Assembly (NCBI GenBank): GCA_965275915.1
Contig: CBDHYI010000002.1
Location: 157,195 to 221,194 of the forward strand
DNA from: JBDWFY01 sp965275915
GTDB taxonomy: Bacteria; Pseudomonadota; Alphaproteobacteria; Rhizobiales; Stappiaceae
DNA length: 64,000 nucleotides
Direction of reading: 5' to 3'
Shown here: positions 35,978 through 43,946 of the stretch, in pieces
Layout: the number at the start of each line of letters is the position of its first letter
Numbering within the stretch: the first letter of the stretch is position 1
Position numbers and translations under genes: made by a program
Notes under the pieces: generated by a model
The model's database searches: none
What the model was told of the DNA's origin: nothing
Seen by the model: the letters and a program-made list of their open reading frames with translations, nothing else

Positions 35978-37819
35978 TCAGCTCGCCTCGCCTTTCGGCT
36001 TTGGTTTGATCATATTCTTCAGGTTATCCCACAACTCGATTTTTACACCCTGGCGGCGCATGATGACATATTGCTGCAGGATCGACAGCGCGTTGTTCCA
36101 GGCCCAGTAGATCACGAGACCCGCCGGGAATGTTGCCAGCATGAAGGTGAAGATCACCGGCATCCAGTTGAAGATCATTTGCTGAGCCGGTTCCGTCGGT
36201 GTCGGGTTCATCTTCATCTGGATAAACATGGTGAAACCCATGAGCAGAGGCCAAACGCCGATCAGCAGGAACAGCGGCGGCTCCCAGGGAATGAGGCCGA
36301 ACAGATTGAAGATTGATGTCGGATCCGGCGCGGACAGATCCTGGATCCAGCCGAAAAAGGGCGCGTGACGCATTTCGATGGTCACAAACAGCACCTTATA
36401 CAGCGAGAAAAACACCGGGATCTGAATCAGCATCGGCAGGCAGCCGGCAAGCGGATTGATCTTTTCTTTTTTGTAGAGCTCCATCAGCGCTTTTTGCTGC
36501 GCCGCCCGATCGTCCTTATATTGTTCGCGGATTTCGGTCATTTGCGGCTGCACCAGCTTCATGCGGCTCATGGAGACATAGGATTTGTTGGCCAGCGGGA
36601 AGAAGATGATCTTGATGACCACCGTCGACAGCAAAATCGCAACCCCGAAGTTCCCGACAAGCTGGTAGAACCAGTCGATCATGTAGAACATCGGTTTGGT
36701 GATGAAGTGGAACCAGCCCCAGTCGATCAGCAGATCGAACTGCTGGATCGAAAGTGTCTCCGAGTAGCCCTGAAGCAGACTGTTGATCTTGGCCCCCGCA
36801 AACAGATGGCTCTCATACTGGGCGATCTGCCCGGGGGCAATCATCATCGGGTCGACCACATAGTCGGTCTGGTAAAGATCGTTGCGTTCATTGGCGTCGT
36901 TGAAATTTCTGAAATAATACCGCGGAGTGAACGAAACACCGTTCGCCGGAATGAGGGTCGCGGCCCAGTATTTGTCGGTTATGCCGAGCCAGCCCTGGGT
37001 CGCCTTGCCCGGAAGGATCGTTCCGTTTTCGGCATCCGCCAGATCGGAATAGTCTATTTCCTGCAGACCCTCCTCGCCGATAACCCCGATCAGACCTTCG
37101 TGGAGAATGAAAAAACCCGTTGTCTCCGGTTCTCCGGTTCTTGCAAGCAACGCATAGGGACTGAGGTCGACCGCTTCGCTGCCTTTGTTCTCCACTGACT
37201 GGGAGATCTGAAGCATGTAGTTTTCGTCGATCGAAATGCGCTTGTAAAAAACGAGGCCTTCGCCGTTGTCCCAGGACAATTCCAGCGGCTGGTCCGGAGT
37301 TAAAGGCCCGGATCCGTTCTGTGTCCAGACCGTGGTCGGATCCGGCACTTTGGCGTTCTGGCCCGATTTGTTGGACCAGCCATACTGGCCGTAATAGGCG
37401 TTCTCTGTGCCCTGGGGCGAGAACAGCACGATTGTCGGGCTCTCCGGGTCGACGGTTTCATGATAGTCGCGCAATCGTAGATCGTCGATGCGGGCGCCGG
37501 TCAGGCTGATCGAACCGGACAGTTTCGGGGTATCGATCGTAATGCGCGTTTCCTCTTGCAGAGCCTGCTCACGGTTTTCCGGTGACTGAGTCGCGGCGGT
37601 TCCCTGTACTGTCGGGCTGGGGCTTTGCCCGGTTGTCGTACTTGGGGCGCCTGCCGTCGGAGCCGGTACGTTCGTTTCTTCCGATGTGGCGATCTCCTGA
37701 GCCTGCTCAGCCGCCTGTCTCTGGCGTTCAATTTGCGGCCCGACCACAAATGCCTGCCAGACGACCAGAATGAGGACCGACAGAGCCATTGCGATAATGA
37801 GATTTTTATTGTCGCCCAT
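35978..37819 (-). CDS. yidC: Membrane protein insertase YidC
   Basis: 613 residues from ATG 37819 (MGDNKNLIIAMALSVLILVVW). The longer frame to 38014 overlaps rnpA and is rejected. It has an N-terminal membrane anchor, a large periplasmic domain (about 90-370) of the Gram-negative YidC type, and the conserved insertase core with five helices (FGVAILLSTVVIKIIFFPLANKSY, NPLAGCLPMLIQIPVFFSLYKV, MIFNWMPVIFTFMLATFPAGLVIYW). It inserts inner-membrane proteins with or without SecYEG. Confidence 0.96.
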   Translation of the reverse strand: MGDNKNLIIAMALSVLILVVWQAFVVGPQIERQRQAAEQAQEIATSEETNVPAPTAGAPSTTTGQSPSPTVQGTAATQSPENREQALQEETRITIDTPKLSGSISLTGARIDDLRLRDYHETVDPESPTIVLFSPQGTENAYYGQYGWSNKSGQNAKVPDPTTVWTQNGSGPLTPDQPLELSWDNGEGLVFYKRISIDENYMLQISQSVENKGSEAVDLSPYALLARTGEPETTGFFILHEGLIGVIGEEGLQEIDYSDLADAENGTILPGKATQGWLGITDKYWAATLIPANGVSFTPRYYFRNFNDANERNDLYQTDYVVDPMMIAPGQIAQYESHLFAGAKINSLLQGYSETLSIQQFDLLIDWGWFHFITKPMFYMIDWFYQLVGNFGVAILLSTVVIKIIFFPLANKSYVSMSRMKLVQPQMTEIREQYKDDRAAQQKALMELYKKEKINPLAGCLPMLIQIPVFFSLYKVLFVTIEMRHAPFFGWIQDLSAPDPTSIFNLFGLIPWEPPLFLLIGVWPLLMGFTMFIQMKMNPTPTEPAQQMIFNWMPVIFTFMLATFPAGLVIYWAWNNALSILQQYVIMRRQGVKIELWDNLKNMIKPKPKGEAS

Positions 37820-37863
37820 CGAAGACTTCACCTTTTTACTTCCGGGTGATTCACGGATCGCGT

Positions 37864-38214
37864 TTAACCGGCTTGCCTCCGGTTCCCCAATTTGCTCAGC
37901 GCGCTGGTCATGTCCGCGACCAGGTCCGCGTAAGACATATGCAACGCTGCGCGGCGACCAATCAACACGTAGTCGTGACCGCACCGGGCGGCAAGGGGGG
38001 CGACATGAAACCATGCGGCTTTGAGCCGCCGCCGGATACGATTTCTTTCGGGAGAATTGCCCGTTTTCTTTGTGACGGTGTATCCCACCCTCGGTGGAGC
38101 GCAGTCATGGCCGGCATACGCGCTCTGGAGTACAAATCCGCGCCGGGCCGACCGTGCCCCCTTGGCAACCGCGAGAAATTCAGAACGATTTTTCAGTCGC
38201 TGTGTAAAAGGCAA
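37864..38214 (-). CDS. rnpA: Ribonuclease P protein component
   Basis: 116 residues, strongly basic. RnpA hallmarks: the N-terminal LKNRSEFLAVAKG, VGYTVTKKTGNSPERNRIRRRLK (the RNR-like motif that contacts the P RNA) and DYVLIGRRAAL. It is the protein subunit of RNase P for tRNA 5' maturation. Encoded 83 bases downstream of rpmH. Confidence 0.95.
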   Translation of the reverse strand: MPFTQRLKNRSEFLAVAKGARSARRGFVLQSAYAGHDCAPPRVGYTVTKKTGNSPERNRIRRRLKAAWFHVAPLAARCGHDYVLIGRRAALHMSYADLVADMTSALSKLGNRRQAG

Positions 38215-38297
38215 GAGCGGTGATCTCGTGTTTCCGGTGGGCGCCCTCTTGTCGATCAGACCGAACGATTGCAGAGAAATGCCGGGATGGTGCCTTT

Positions 38298-38432
38298 TTA
38301 CGCGGACAAACGTTTCCGGCCACGGGCCCGACGCCGGGCGAGAATCTGACGGCCGTTTTTTGTCGCCATGCGGGCGCGAAAACCGTGGCGGCGTTTACGC
38401 ACGAGACGGCTTGGCTGAAAAGTACGCTTCAT
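38298..38432 (-). CDS. rpmH: 50S ribosomal protein L34
   Basis: 44 residues, beginning MKRTFQPSRLVRKRRHGFRA and ending in a highly basic ARRRARGRKRLSA tail, a full-length L34. AAGGA lies 5 bases before the ATG. First gene of the rpmH-rnpA-yidC run. Confidence 0.97.
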   Translation of the reverse strand: MKRTFQPSRLVRKRRHGFRARMATKNGRQILARRRARGRKRLSA

Positions 38433-38844
38433 AGTTCCTTACCGCGCAGTCCCGCGGCCCTTGATCTTATTAGAAATTACCGTTGAGGATGTGCCTGCTG
38501 ATCCAGTAGGTCGGCACCGCAAAGGGTCCGGGCCGGCGAAGCAACAATACCCAGTTGAGCGCGCTTATACGAGTGGCAGGCAGCCAAGTCAACGCGGATT
38601 GGCGGATTTCGGCACATATTTCATCGCCTGGTTACGGCGCATGGGCTCCGGGGAGTCGCTGAACGAAAATTCGGCGACAAAGCCCGATTGAAGGGCGGGT
38701 CCGGTAAAGTCGATCACAACTCGGTGAAACAATCCGAACCGCTCTATCAATTGTGGTTGAGACCGCCCCAATTCCCGTCCAACGCCCTTATATAGACTTT
38801 CGCGACCGCGCCAATTCGCATTTATTAATCTTATTGGGCGCAAA
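38433..38844. other. Intergenic region between rpmH and the TVP38-family gene
   Basis: 412 bases without a convincing gene. It contains the rpmH promoter at 38564-38592 and, towards the right, an AT-rich stretch (about 38815-38840) that could carry the promoter of the rightward gene. I looked for DnaA-box clusters, since rpmH is often near origins, and saw none. Confidence 0.5.
38564..38592 (-). promoter_or_regulatory. Sigma-70 promoter of the rpmH operon
   Basis: On the minus strand TTGACT (38592-38587), a 17-base spacer, then TATAAG (38569-38564). It is one of the best consensus promoters in the window and lies about 130 bases upstream of rpmH, fitting strong expression of a ribosomal protein gene. 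Confidence 0.75.
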
Positions 38845-39678
38845 ATGACTTCACCTGCGAACAAGTGTGATTTGGGCAGAATGGAAACCGAAGAAGCGAT
38901 AATGACGGAAACAGGCTCCAAGACGGATGCGTCGGGCTCGGTTTTACGGCGGTGGCTGCCGATAATCACCATTGGTCTCGTGATGGGTATCGGGTTTTGG
39001 CAGGGCTGGCATGAGCAAGTGTCGCTGTCGTCTCTGATCCGCAACCGGATGGAACTGACAGCCTTTGTCAGCGAAAATATTCTTCTCGCTCTGGCTGCCT
39101 ATGTTGCGATCTACATTGCGTCGGTATCCCTGTCTTTCCCGGGGGCGTCCCTGATTACCATCGCCGGCGGTTTCATGTTCGGATGGGCCCTTGGCGGGGT
39201 CGCCACCGCCATGGCGGCGACGACAGGCGCTTCGGTCATTTTCCTGGCTGCCAAAACCTCTTTTGGGGCCTCGCTCCGGGCGAAGGCGGGACCGACCCTC
39301 AATCGCCTTGCCGACGGCTTTAAGGAAAATGCGTTCCATTATCTGCTGTTTCTCAGGTTGACTCCCGTGTTCCCGTTCTGGCTCGTCAATATCGCACCGG
39401 CTCTGTTCGATGTCCGGCTCAGAACGTATGCGGTCGCTACCTTTATCGGAATCCTGCCCGGAACCTTTGCGTTTTCGTTTATCGGAGCAGGACTGGACAG
39501 CGTCATTGCCGCCCAGGAACAGGCCAACCCGGGTTGCAGCATCGCCGGAACCTGCGAGGTCGATATCGGTGCACTGATTACTCCGGAGTTGCTTGCGGCT
39601 TTCGCGGGCCTGGGCATTCTCTCCATTATCCCCGTCGTCTTAAAGAAACTGCGCGCCCGGAATTCCTCCAGCGGATAG
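38845..39678 (+). CDS. TVP38/TMEM64 family membrane protein
   Basis: 277 residues; starts at 38845, 38881 or 38902 are all possible. After a short hydrophilic tail there are about five or six membrane helices with the VTT (SNARE-associated) core: SFPGASLITIAGGFMFGW, FLRLTPVFPFWLVNIAPALFDV and FIGILPGTFAFSFIGAGL. It may act in lipid scrambling or membrane homeostasis like DedA relatives. A flavoprotein gene follows 87 bases downstream. Confidence 0.88.
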   Translation: MTSPANKCDLGRMETEEAIMTETGSKTDASGSVLRRWLPIITIGLVMGIGFWQGWHEQVSLSSLIRNRMELTAFVSENILLALAAYVAIYIASVSLSFPGASLITIAGGFMFGWALGGVATAMAATTGASVIFLAAKTSFGASLRAKAGPTLNRLADGFKENAFHYLLFLRLTPVFPFWLVNIAPALFDVRLRTYAVATFIGILPGTFAFSFIGAGLDSVIAAQEQANPGCSIAGTCEVDIGALITPELLAAFAGLGILSIIPVVLKKLRARNSSSG

Positions 39679-39765
39679 CTGCATTTCGCCCCACTCCACA
39701 CATCGACCGGAAATTCGTTAATTCCAGTCCAGTATCCTGGCGTCTGGAAGCTTGAAAGGGTTCTC

Positions 39766-41190
39766 ATGAGCAAGACACTCACACCGGACATCTGTGTGAT
39801 CGGCGCCGGTTCGGGCGGCCTGACCGTCGCAGCGGCGGCGGCTTCGTTTGGCGTGGACGTTGTGTTGATCGAAAAAGGAAAAATGGGGGGCGATTGCCTC
39901 AATTACGGCTGTGTGCCGTCCAAGGCTCTCATTTCGGCTGCAAAACATGCACACGCGATGAGGGATGGCGAGAATTTCGGAATTTCCGGTTCGCTCCCCG
40001 CGGTCGACTACAAAAAAGTCCACGATCATGTGCATGACGTGATTGCTCAGATTGCGCCGCACGATTCCGTGGACCGCTTTGAGGGTCTGGGCGTGCATGT
40101 CATCCAGGATGCGGGCCGTTTTGTCGACAAGGATACTGTCCGGGCCGGCGACTACGAAATCAAAGCACGCCGTTTCGTTGTGGCGACCGGGTCTGCACCG
40201 GCAATTCTGCCCATTGACGGATTGACGGACGTGCCGTTCTTCACGAATGAGACGATATTTTCCAATGACCGGAAGCTGGACCATCTGATTGTAATCGGCG
40301 GGGGTCCGATCGGAATGGAACTTGCGCAGGCGCATGCCCGCCTGGGATCCAAAGTCACGGTGGCTGAAGCGGCAAATGTGCTGGGCCGGGACGATCCTGA
40401 AATGGTGAAGCTGGTTGTTGAGCAGGTTCGCAGAGACGGCGTTGAGATCCTTGAGGAAGCGCCGGTCCTGGCTGTGCGCAAAACCGGCAACGGCATCGAT
40501 GTCGATGTAAAGGCAGGCGATGAGATCCGGACCGTATCGGGAAGCCACCTGCTGGTCGCTGCCGGCCGATCGTCCAATGTCAGCGATCTGGGACTGGAGC
40601 AGGCCGGCATTGCCTACACCGGCAAAGGCATTCAGATCGACAAGGGGCTGCGTACAACCAACCGACGGGTTTATGCTGTGGGCGATGTTGCCGGAGGCCC
40701 GCAATTCACCCATTGGGCCGGCTATCAGGCCGGGTTGGTTCTGCGGAGCATCCTGTTTCGCTTGCCCGTTTCGGAAAATCGCGATTTGTTGCCCTGGGTA
40801 ACCTATACGACACCGGAGCTGGCCCACTGCGGCCTTACTGAAGACGAGGCGAAAAAGCGATATGGCACCGTCAAATGCCTGTCCTGGCCGTTTGTCAGCA
40901 ATGATCGGGCGCAGGCGGACCGAAAAACGGACGGTATGATCAAAGTGGTGCTGGCGAAGAACGGGCGCATTCTTGGAGCCGACATTGTCGGCCACAATGC
41001 GGGCGAATTGATCAGCATGTGGGCGTTGGCCATCTCCCGGAAAATGAAGATTCGTTCCATGACGGGTTTCGTCGCGCCCTATCCCACCTATTCGGAAATT
41101 TCGCGGCGCGTTGCCGTTTCAAATTATTCTGAAAGCACCAAAAGTCCGATTGTGCGGGCTGTGATCGGTTTTCTGCGCCGCTTCGGCTGA
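39766..41190 (+). CDS. Mercuric-reductase-like FAD-dependent disulfide oxidoreductase
   Basis: 474 residues. FAD-binding GAGSGGLTVA, redox disulfide C44/C49 in GGDCLNYGCVPSKAL, NAD-binding GGGPIGMELAQAHARLG, FAD motif VYAVGDVAGG, and a C-terminal dimerisation domain. It lacks the extra heavy-metal domain and the C-terminal cysteine pair of true MerA, and lacks the HxxxxE-type end of lipoamide dehydrogenase (YPTYSEISRRVA instead). It is therefore best called MerA-like without mercury specificity. Confidence 0.88.
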   Translation: MSKTLTPDICVIGAGSGGLTVAAAAASFGVDVVLIEKGKMGGDCLNYGCVPSKALISAAKHAHAMRDGENFGISGSLPAVDYKKVHDHVHDVIAQIAPHDSVDRFEGLGVHVIQDAGRFVDKDTVRAGDYEIKARRFVVATGSAPAILPIDGLTDVPFFTNETIFSNDRKLDHLIVIGGGPIGMELAQAHARLGSKVTVAEAANVLGRDDPEMVKLVVEQVRRDGVEILEEAPVLAVRKTGNGIDVDVKAGDEIRTVSGSHLLVAAGRSSNVSDLGLEQAGIAYTGKGIQIDKGLRTTNRRVYAVGDVAGGPQFTHWAGYQAGLVLRSILFRLPVSENRDLLPWVTYTTPELAHCGLTEDEAKKRYGTVKCLSWPFVSNDRAQADRKTDGMIKVVLAKNGRILGADIVGHNAGELISMWALAISRKMKIRSMTGFVAPYPTYSEISRRVAVSNYSESTKSPIVRAVIGFLRRFG

Positions 41191-41367
41191 TTGTGAGGTA
41201 TTTCATCGCTCGTTTGTGACGATCGGTCTATCGGTTGACTTGGGTTCATGTCCGTCACGAAAATGACGTTAAGGCAAAGCACCTGTAATCGTTGAAAGAT
41301 GCACTTTCCCGATTTATCTATTATGGTGTAACGAGTTGCATCGGGCGTGAGATCCCACGGGAGAGCA

Positions 41368-42948
41368 ATGATGGAAGAAGCGAACACCCGCTTCGATCCT
41401 GAAAATCGCAAGATGGACATAGCTGCTGAAACGGCCGAGAGCGCTGCGACGACGGAAAAAGAGTCGCGCGACCGTACGGATCGCGCCGTCCGCCGCGGAT
41501 TTATAGGACTGTCATCCAAACTTTTGATCCTGACGATCGTGTTCGTGATGTTGAGCGAAGTGGCGATTTACGTGCCGTCGATCGCGAATTTCCGGAACAC
41601 CTGGATGCAGGATAAGCTGACTGAATCGGGCGTCGCGGCAACGGTTCTGAACGAAACCCATGTTATTTCCGATCACCTGCAAACCCAGTTGCTGACATCG
41701 ACCGGTGCGCTCGCCATCGCGCTGAATGTCGACAACACGCGGCAATTGATCGCAATGAATGAAATGCCGCCGCCGGTCGACCTTGTCGTTGACATGTCCG
41801 ACATGTCGCCTCTGAACGCGATCATCCAATCGTTCGACACATTGGTTTTCGGCGGCAATCGCATTATCCGGCTGGTCGGGCCGGCGGGCATGTCGACAAG
41901 CGGGCAGGTTGAAGTCGTTCTGCCGGATGCCGAACTCAGAACCGATATGATGGCGTTTTCGGTGCGCATTCTGGCCCTGTCGCTGATCATTTCCGTCATC
42001 ACGGCGACCCTGGTTTATTTCAGCCTGCGCTGGCTGTTTGTCCGGCCTCTTCAGCGCCTCACATCCAGCATGGCGCATTTTGCCGAAGATCCGGAGGATG
42101 CGGGCAGGATCATCAAGCCGTCCAATCGCAAGGATGAACTGGGGATGGCTGAAGTCCGGCTGGCGGAGATGCAGCAGCGTCTGTCGTCGACCCTCCATCA
42201 ACAGCGCCGGCTGGCCGATCTGGGACTGGCCGTCTCCAAAATCAATCACGATCTGAGAAACCTTCTCGCCTCGGCCCAGCTGTTTCTTGAGCGGCTGGAA
42301 GGCCTTCCGGATCCGACGGTTCAGCGGCTTGCGCCGAAAATTATTTCAGCCCTGGACCGCGCTGTCAGCTATACCCGCGCTGTTCTTGCCTATGGGAAGG
42401 CGCAGGAGGCTCCGCCCAACCGCCGCCTGATCGATCTGAAGACACTGGTCAGGGAGGTCGGAGAAGTTCTTTCGCTTGATAATCATGAAGAGATCGAATG
42501 GGACAACGCGGTGACGGCTCAGACGGAGGTTGATGCCGATCCGGAGCACCTGTTCCGGGTTCTTGTCAATCTGTGTCGCAACTCCGTTCAGGCGATGGAA
42601 GCGGATCGCAGCCCGGCGGTGGTCAAACGCCTGACTGTTGAAGCGGAACGGACCGGCGGCGTTGCGGTGATCCGGGTCAGGGATACAGGTCCGGGCGTTC
42701 CCGCCGCGGCCCGGGAGAAACTGTTTCGTGCGTTTCAGGGGTCTGCCAAGGCGGGGGGAACCGGTCTGGGACTGGCGATCGCCTCTGAACTCGTTCATGC
42801 CCATGGCGGCCGCATTTCCCTTGTGGACGATGATTGCGGCGCGGCCTTTGAAATCTCTCTTCCGGACCGTCCGGTCGACCTCTCCGCAGCCCGCAAGGAT
42901 GCGGTCAGCGCGGGCATGAAACAGGAAGTCACCCGCAAAAACATCTAG
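41368..42948 (+). CDS. Sensor histidine kinase, orphan
   Basis: 526 residues from ATG 41368, preceded by GGGAG; GTG 41347 is an alternative. Two membrane helices (about 50-72 and 197-222) bracket a periplasmic sensor domain. A HAMP segment (VRPLQRLTSSMAHFAEDP) is followed by HisKA with phospho-acceptor H294 in INHDLRNLLASAQLF and a HATPase domain (NLCRNSVQAM, RDTGPGVP, GGTGLGLAIASELVHAHGG). No response regulator gene is adjacent. The TAG stop is supplied by the left end of a MITE-like element, so the C-terminal KNI may not be ancestral. Confidence 0.9.
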   Translation: MMEEANTRFDPENRKMDIAAETAESAATTEKESRDRTDRAVRRGFIGLSSKLLILTIVFVMLSEVAIYVPSIANFRNTWMQDKLTESGVAATVLNETHVISDHLQTQLLTSTGALAIALNVDNTRQLIAMNEMPPPVDLVVDMSDMSPLNAIIQSFDTLVFGGNRIIRLVGPAGMSTSGQVEVVLPDAELRTDMMAFSVRILALSLIISVITATLVYFSLRWLFVRPLQRLTSSMAHFAEDPEDAGRIIKPSNRKDELGMAEVRLAEMQQRLSSTLHQQRRLADLGLAVSKINHDLRNLLASAQLFLERLEGLPDPTVQRLAPKIISALDRAVSYTRAVLAYGKAQEAPPNRRLIDLKTLVREVGEVLSLDNHEEIEWDNAVTAQTEVDADPEHLFRVLVNLCRNSVQAMEADRSPAVVKRLTVEAERTGGVAVIRVRDTGPGVPAAAREKLFRAFQGSAKAGGTGLGLAIASELVHAHGGRISLVDDDCGAAFEISLPDRPVDLSAARKDAVSAGMKQEVTRKNI

Positions 42949-43216
42949 GCTCAGGACCCATTGATTTCATCCATTGTGCGGGAGCAGATTTTGTTTTTGA
43001 CAAGGCGGAAAGGCGCAGGAAACCATCCGGTTTTCCAGTCTTTGTGGGCGCAGTCAGGAACACAATCTGCCTCGCCCTTCGGGTTTTGAAAGAAGGGCCC
43101 GCCTGAAGGGAACCAGGGCTCGCAAAGGTATCCAACCTTCGCTTCTCCCTGGTTCTCTCCATTCGAACACGTCTTTCAAAACAGAATTGCATGAAATGAA
43201 TGGGTCCTGAGCCTAG
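42945..43216. mobile_element. MITE-like non-autonomous element, ~264 bp plus flanking CTAG
   Basis: Outer sequences are CTAGGCTCAGGACCCATT at the left and its inverse AATGGGTCCTGAGCCTAG at the right; the inverted repeats extend to about 31 bases with 28 identical. CTAG at both edges (42945-42948 and 43213-43216) fits a YTAR target duplication as used by IS5-family elements (family assignment is inference). No transposase is encoded; a 105-codon minus-strand frame inside is not credible. It adjoins the histidine kinase stop. Confidence 0.75.
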
Positions 43217-43364
43217 CCGGACCGGGGGCGGCACGGCTGCCCGCAACGGGCGGAAAAACCTTTTTTAGGACTTGCCATTCCCCTCAGAAGCGATTAGAGA
43301 TTGCGCCCTGTTCGGGGACAGGAACGACGATCTTTTTCACGTCGTCCAAACTCCTCCAAGGCAA

Positions 43365-43441
43365 GCGCCGGTAGCTCAGCTGGATAGAGCACCAGACTAC
43401 GAATCTGGGGGTCAGGGGTTCGACTCCTCTCCGGCGCGCCA
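43365..43441 (+). tRNA. tRNA-Arg(ACG)
   Basis: Complete 77-base cloverleaf with encoded CCA. Acceptor GCGCCGG/CCGGCGC, D-arm GCTC..GAGC, anticodon stem CCAGA/TCTGG with loop CTACGAA (anticodon ACG, positions 43415-43420 region), TTCGACT T-loop and discriminator G. ACG is the inosine-modified arginine tRNA. A weak promoter (TTGCCA 43272-43277, 17 bases, TAGAGA) may lie upstream. Confidence 0.97.
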
Positions 43442-43462
43442 ATATTTTCAAGGTCCATTCTT

Positions 43463-43836
43463 GTCACATGGTTTACATTTCATTCCGGTCACATGGGTTA
43501 CATGTGCTCCGGGGTGAACGGGTTGTGCGTCGGTTCGGCGCGGCCCTCACTCGCAGCGAAGAGACCTGGATCACAGCTCAGGAATGAGACAAGCCAGATC
43601 CGGTCGTCGGCCTCTGTGATGCGAAGGATCCGGCCTGCGAAGATCTGGCTGAGGTTGATCTCATGCTTTCCGATACAGATGCGCCCGCACCTTGTGATGC
43701 GGACGGTCCGGTCGTGGACCTGAAATCGCTTGACGATCTTGTGTGCTCCGCTCCCGCCTTTGTCGTTGCGGTGCTCCCGTGCAAAACCTGTCCCATAGTG
43801 CCTCCCTCCATGGTCTTGAAAAGAATGCGCCATCAA
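43463..43836 (-). pseudogene. C-terminal remnant of an IS481-type transposase
   Basis: A minus-strand frame (43836-43498) carries HDRTVRITRCGRICIGKHEI, NLSQIFAGRILRITEADDRI and WLVSF, which resemble the C-terminal end of IS481-family transposases. The DDE catalytic domain is missing. Just beyond its stop are two copies of GTCACATG(G/GG)TTTACAT-like sequence (43463-43478 and 43488-43503), typical of the terminal direct repeats seen at IS481 ends. It is a decayed insertion 22 bases 3' of the tRNA gene. Family call rests on remembered motif patterns. Confidence 0.6.
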
Positions 43837-43946
43837 ACCCTGGGATCAAACATTTGGCATGCAGTTTCCCGCACCTGTTCCGCCATATCCATCTGCGGGC
43901 TGGGGCTGGCAACCAACAGGCAATGGATACGCCTTCGTAGGCTGGA

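Noticed and set aside
38589..39044. 151-codon minus-strand ORF upstream of the TVP38 gene
   Set aside because: Overlaps the rpmH promoter and the start of the TVP38 gene on the opposite strand; no recognisable domain.
41368..42948. Histidine kinase as part of a two-component pair
   Set aside because: Neighbouring genes are a flavoprotein and a MITE/tRNA; there is no receiver-domain gene nearby.
42929..43246. 105-codon minus-strand ORF spanning the MITE-like element
   Set aside because: It lies within the repeat and its terminal inverted repeats; reads as a false ORF rather than a transposase.
43272..43517. 81-codon plus-strand ORF across the tRNA
   Set aside because: It reads through the tRNA-Arg gene (VAQLDRAPDYESGGQGFDSS is the familiar false translation of this tRNA).
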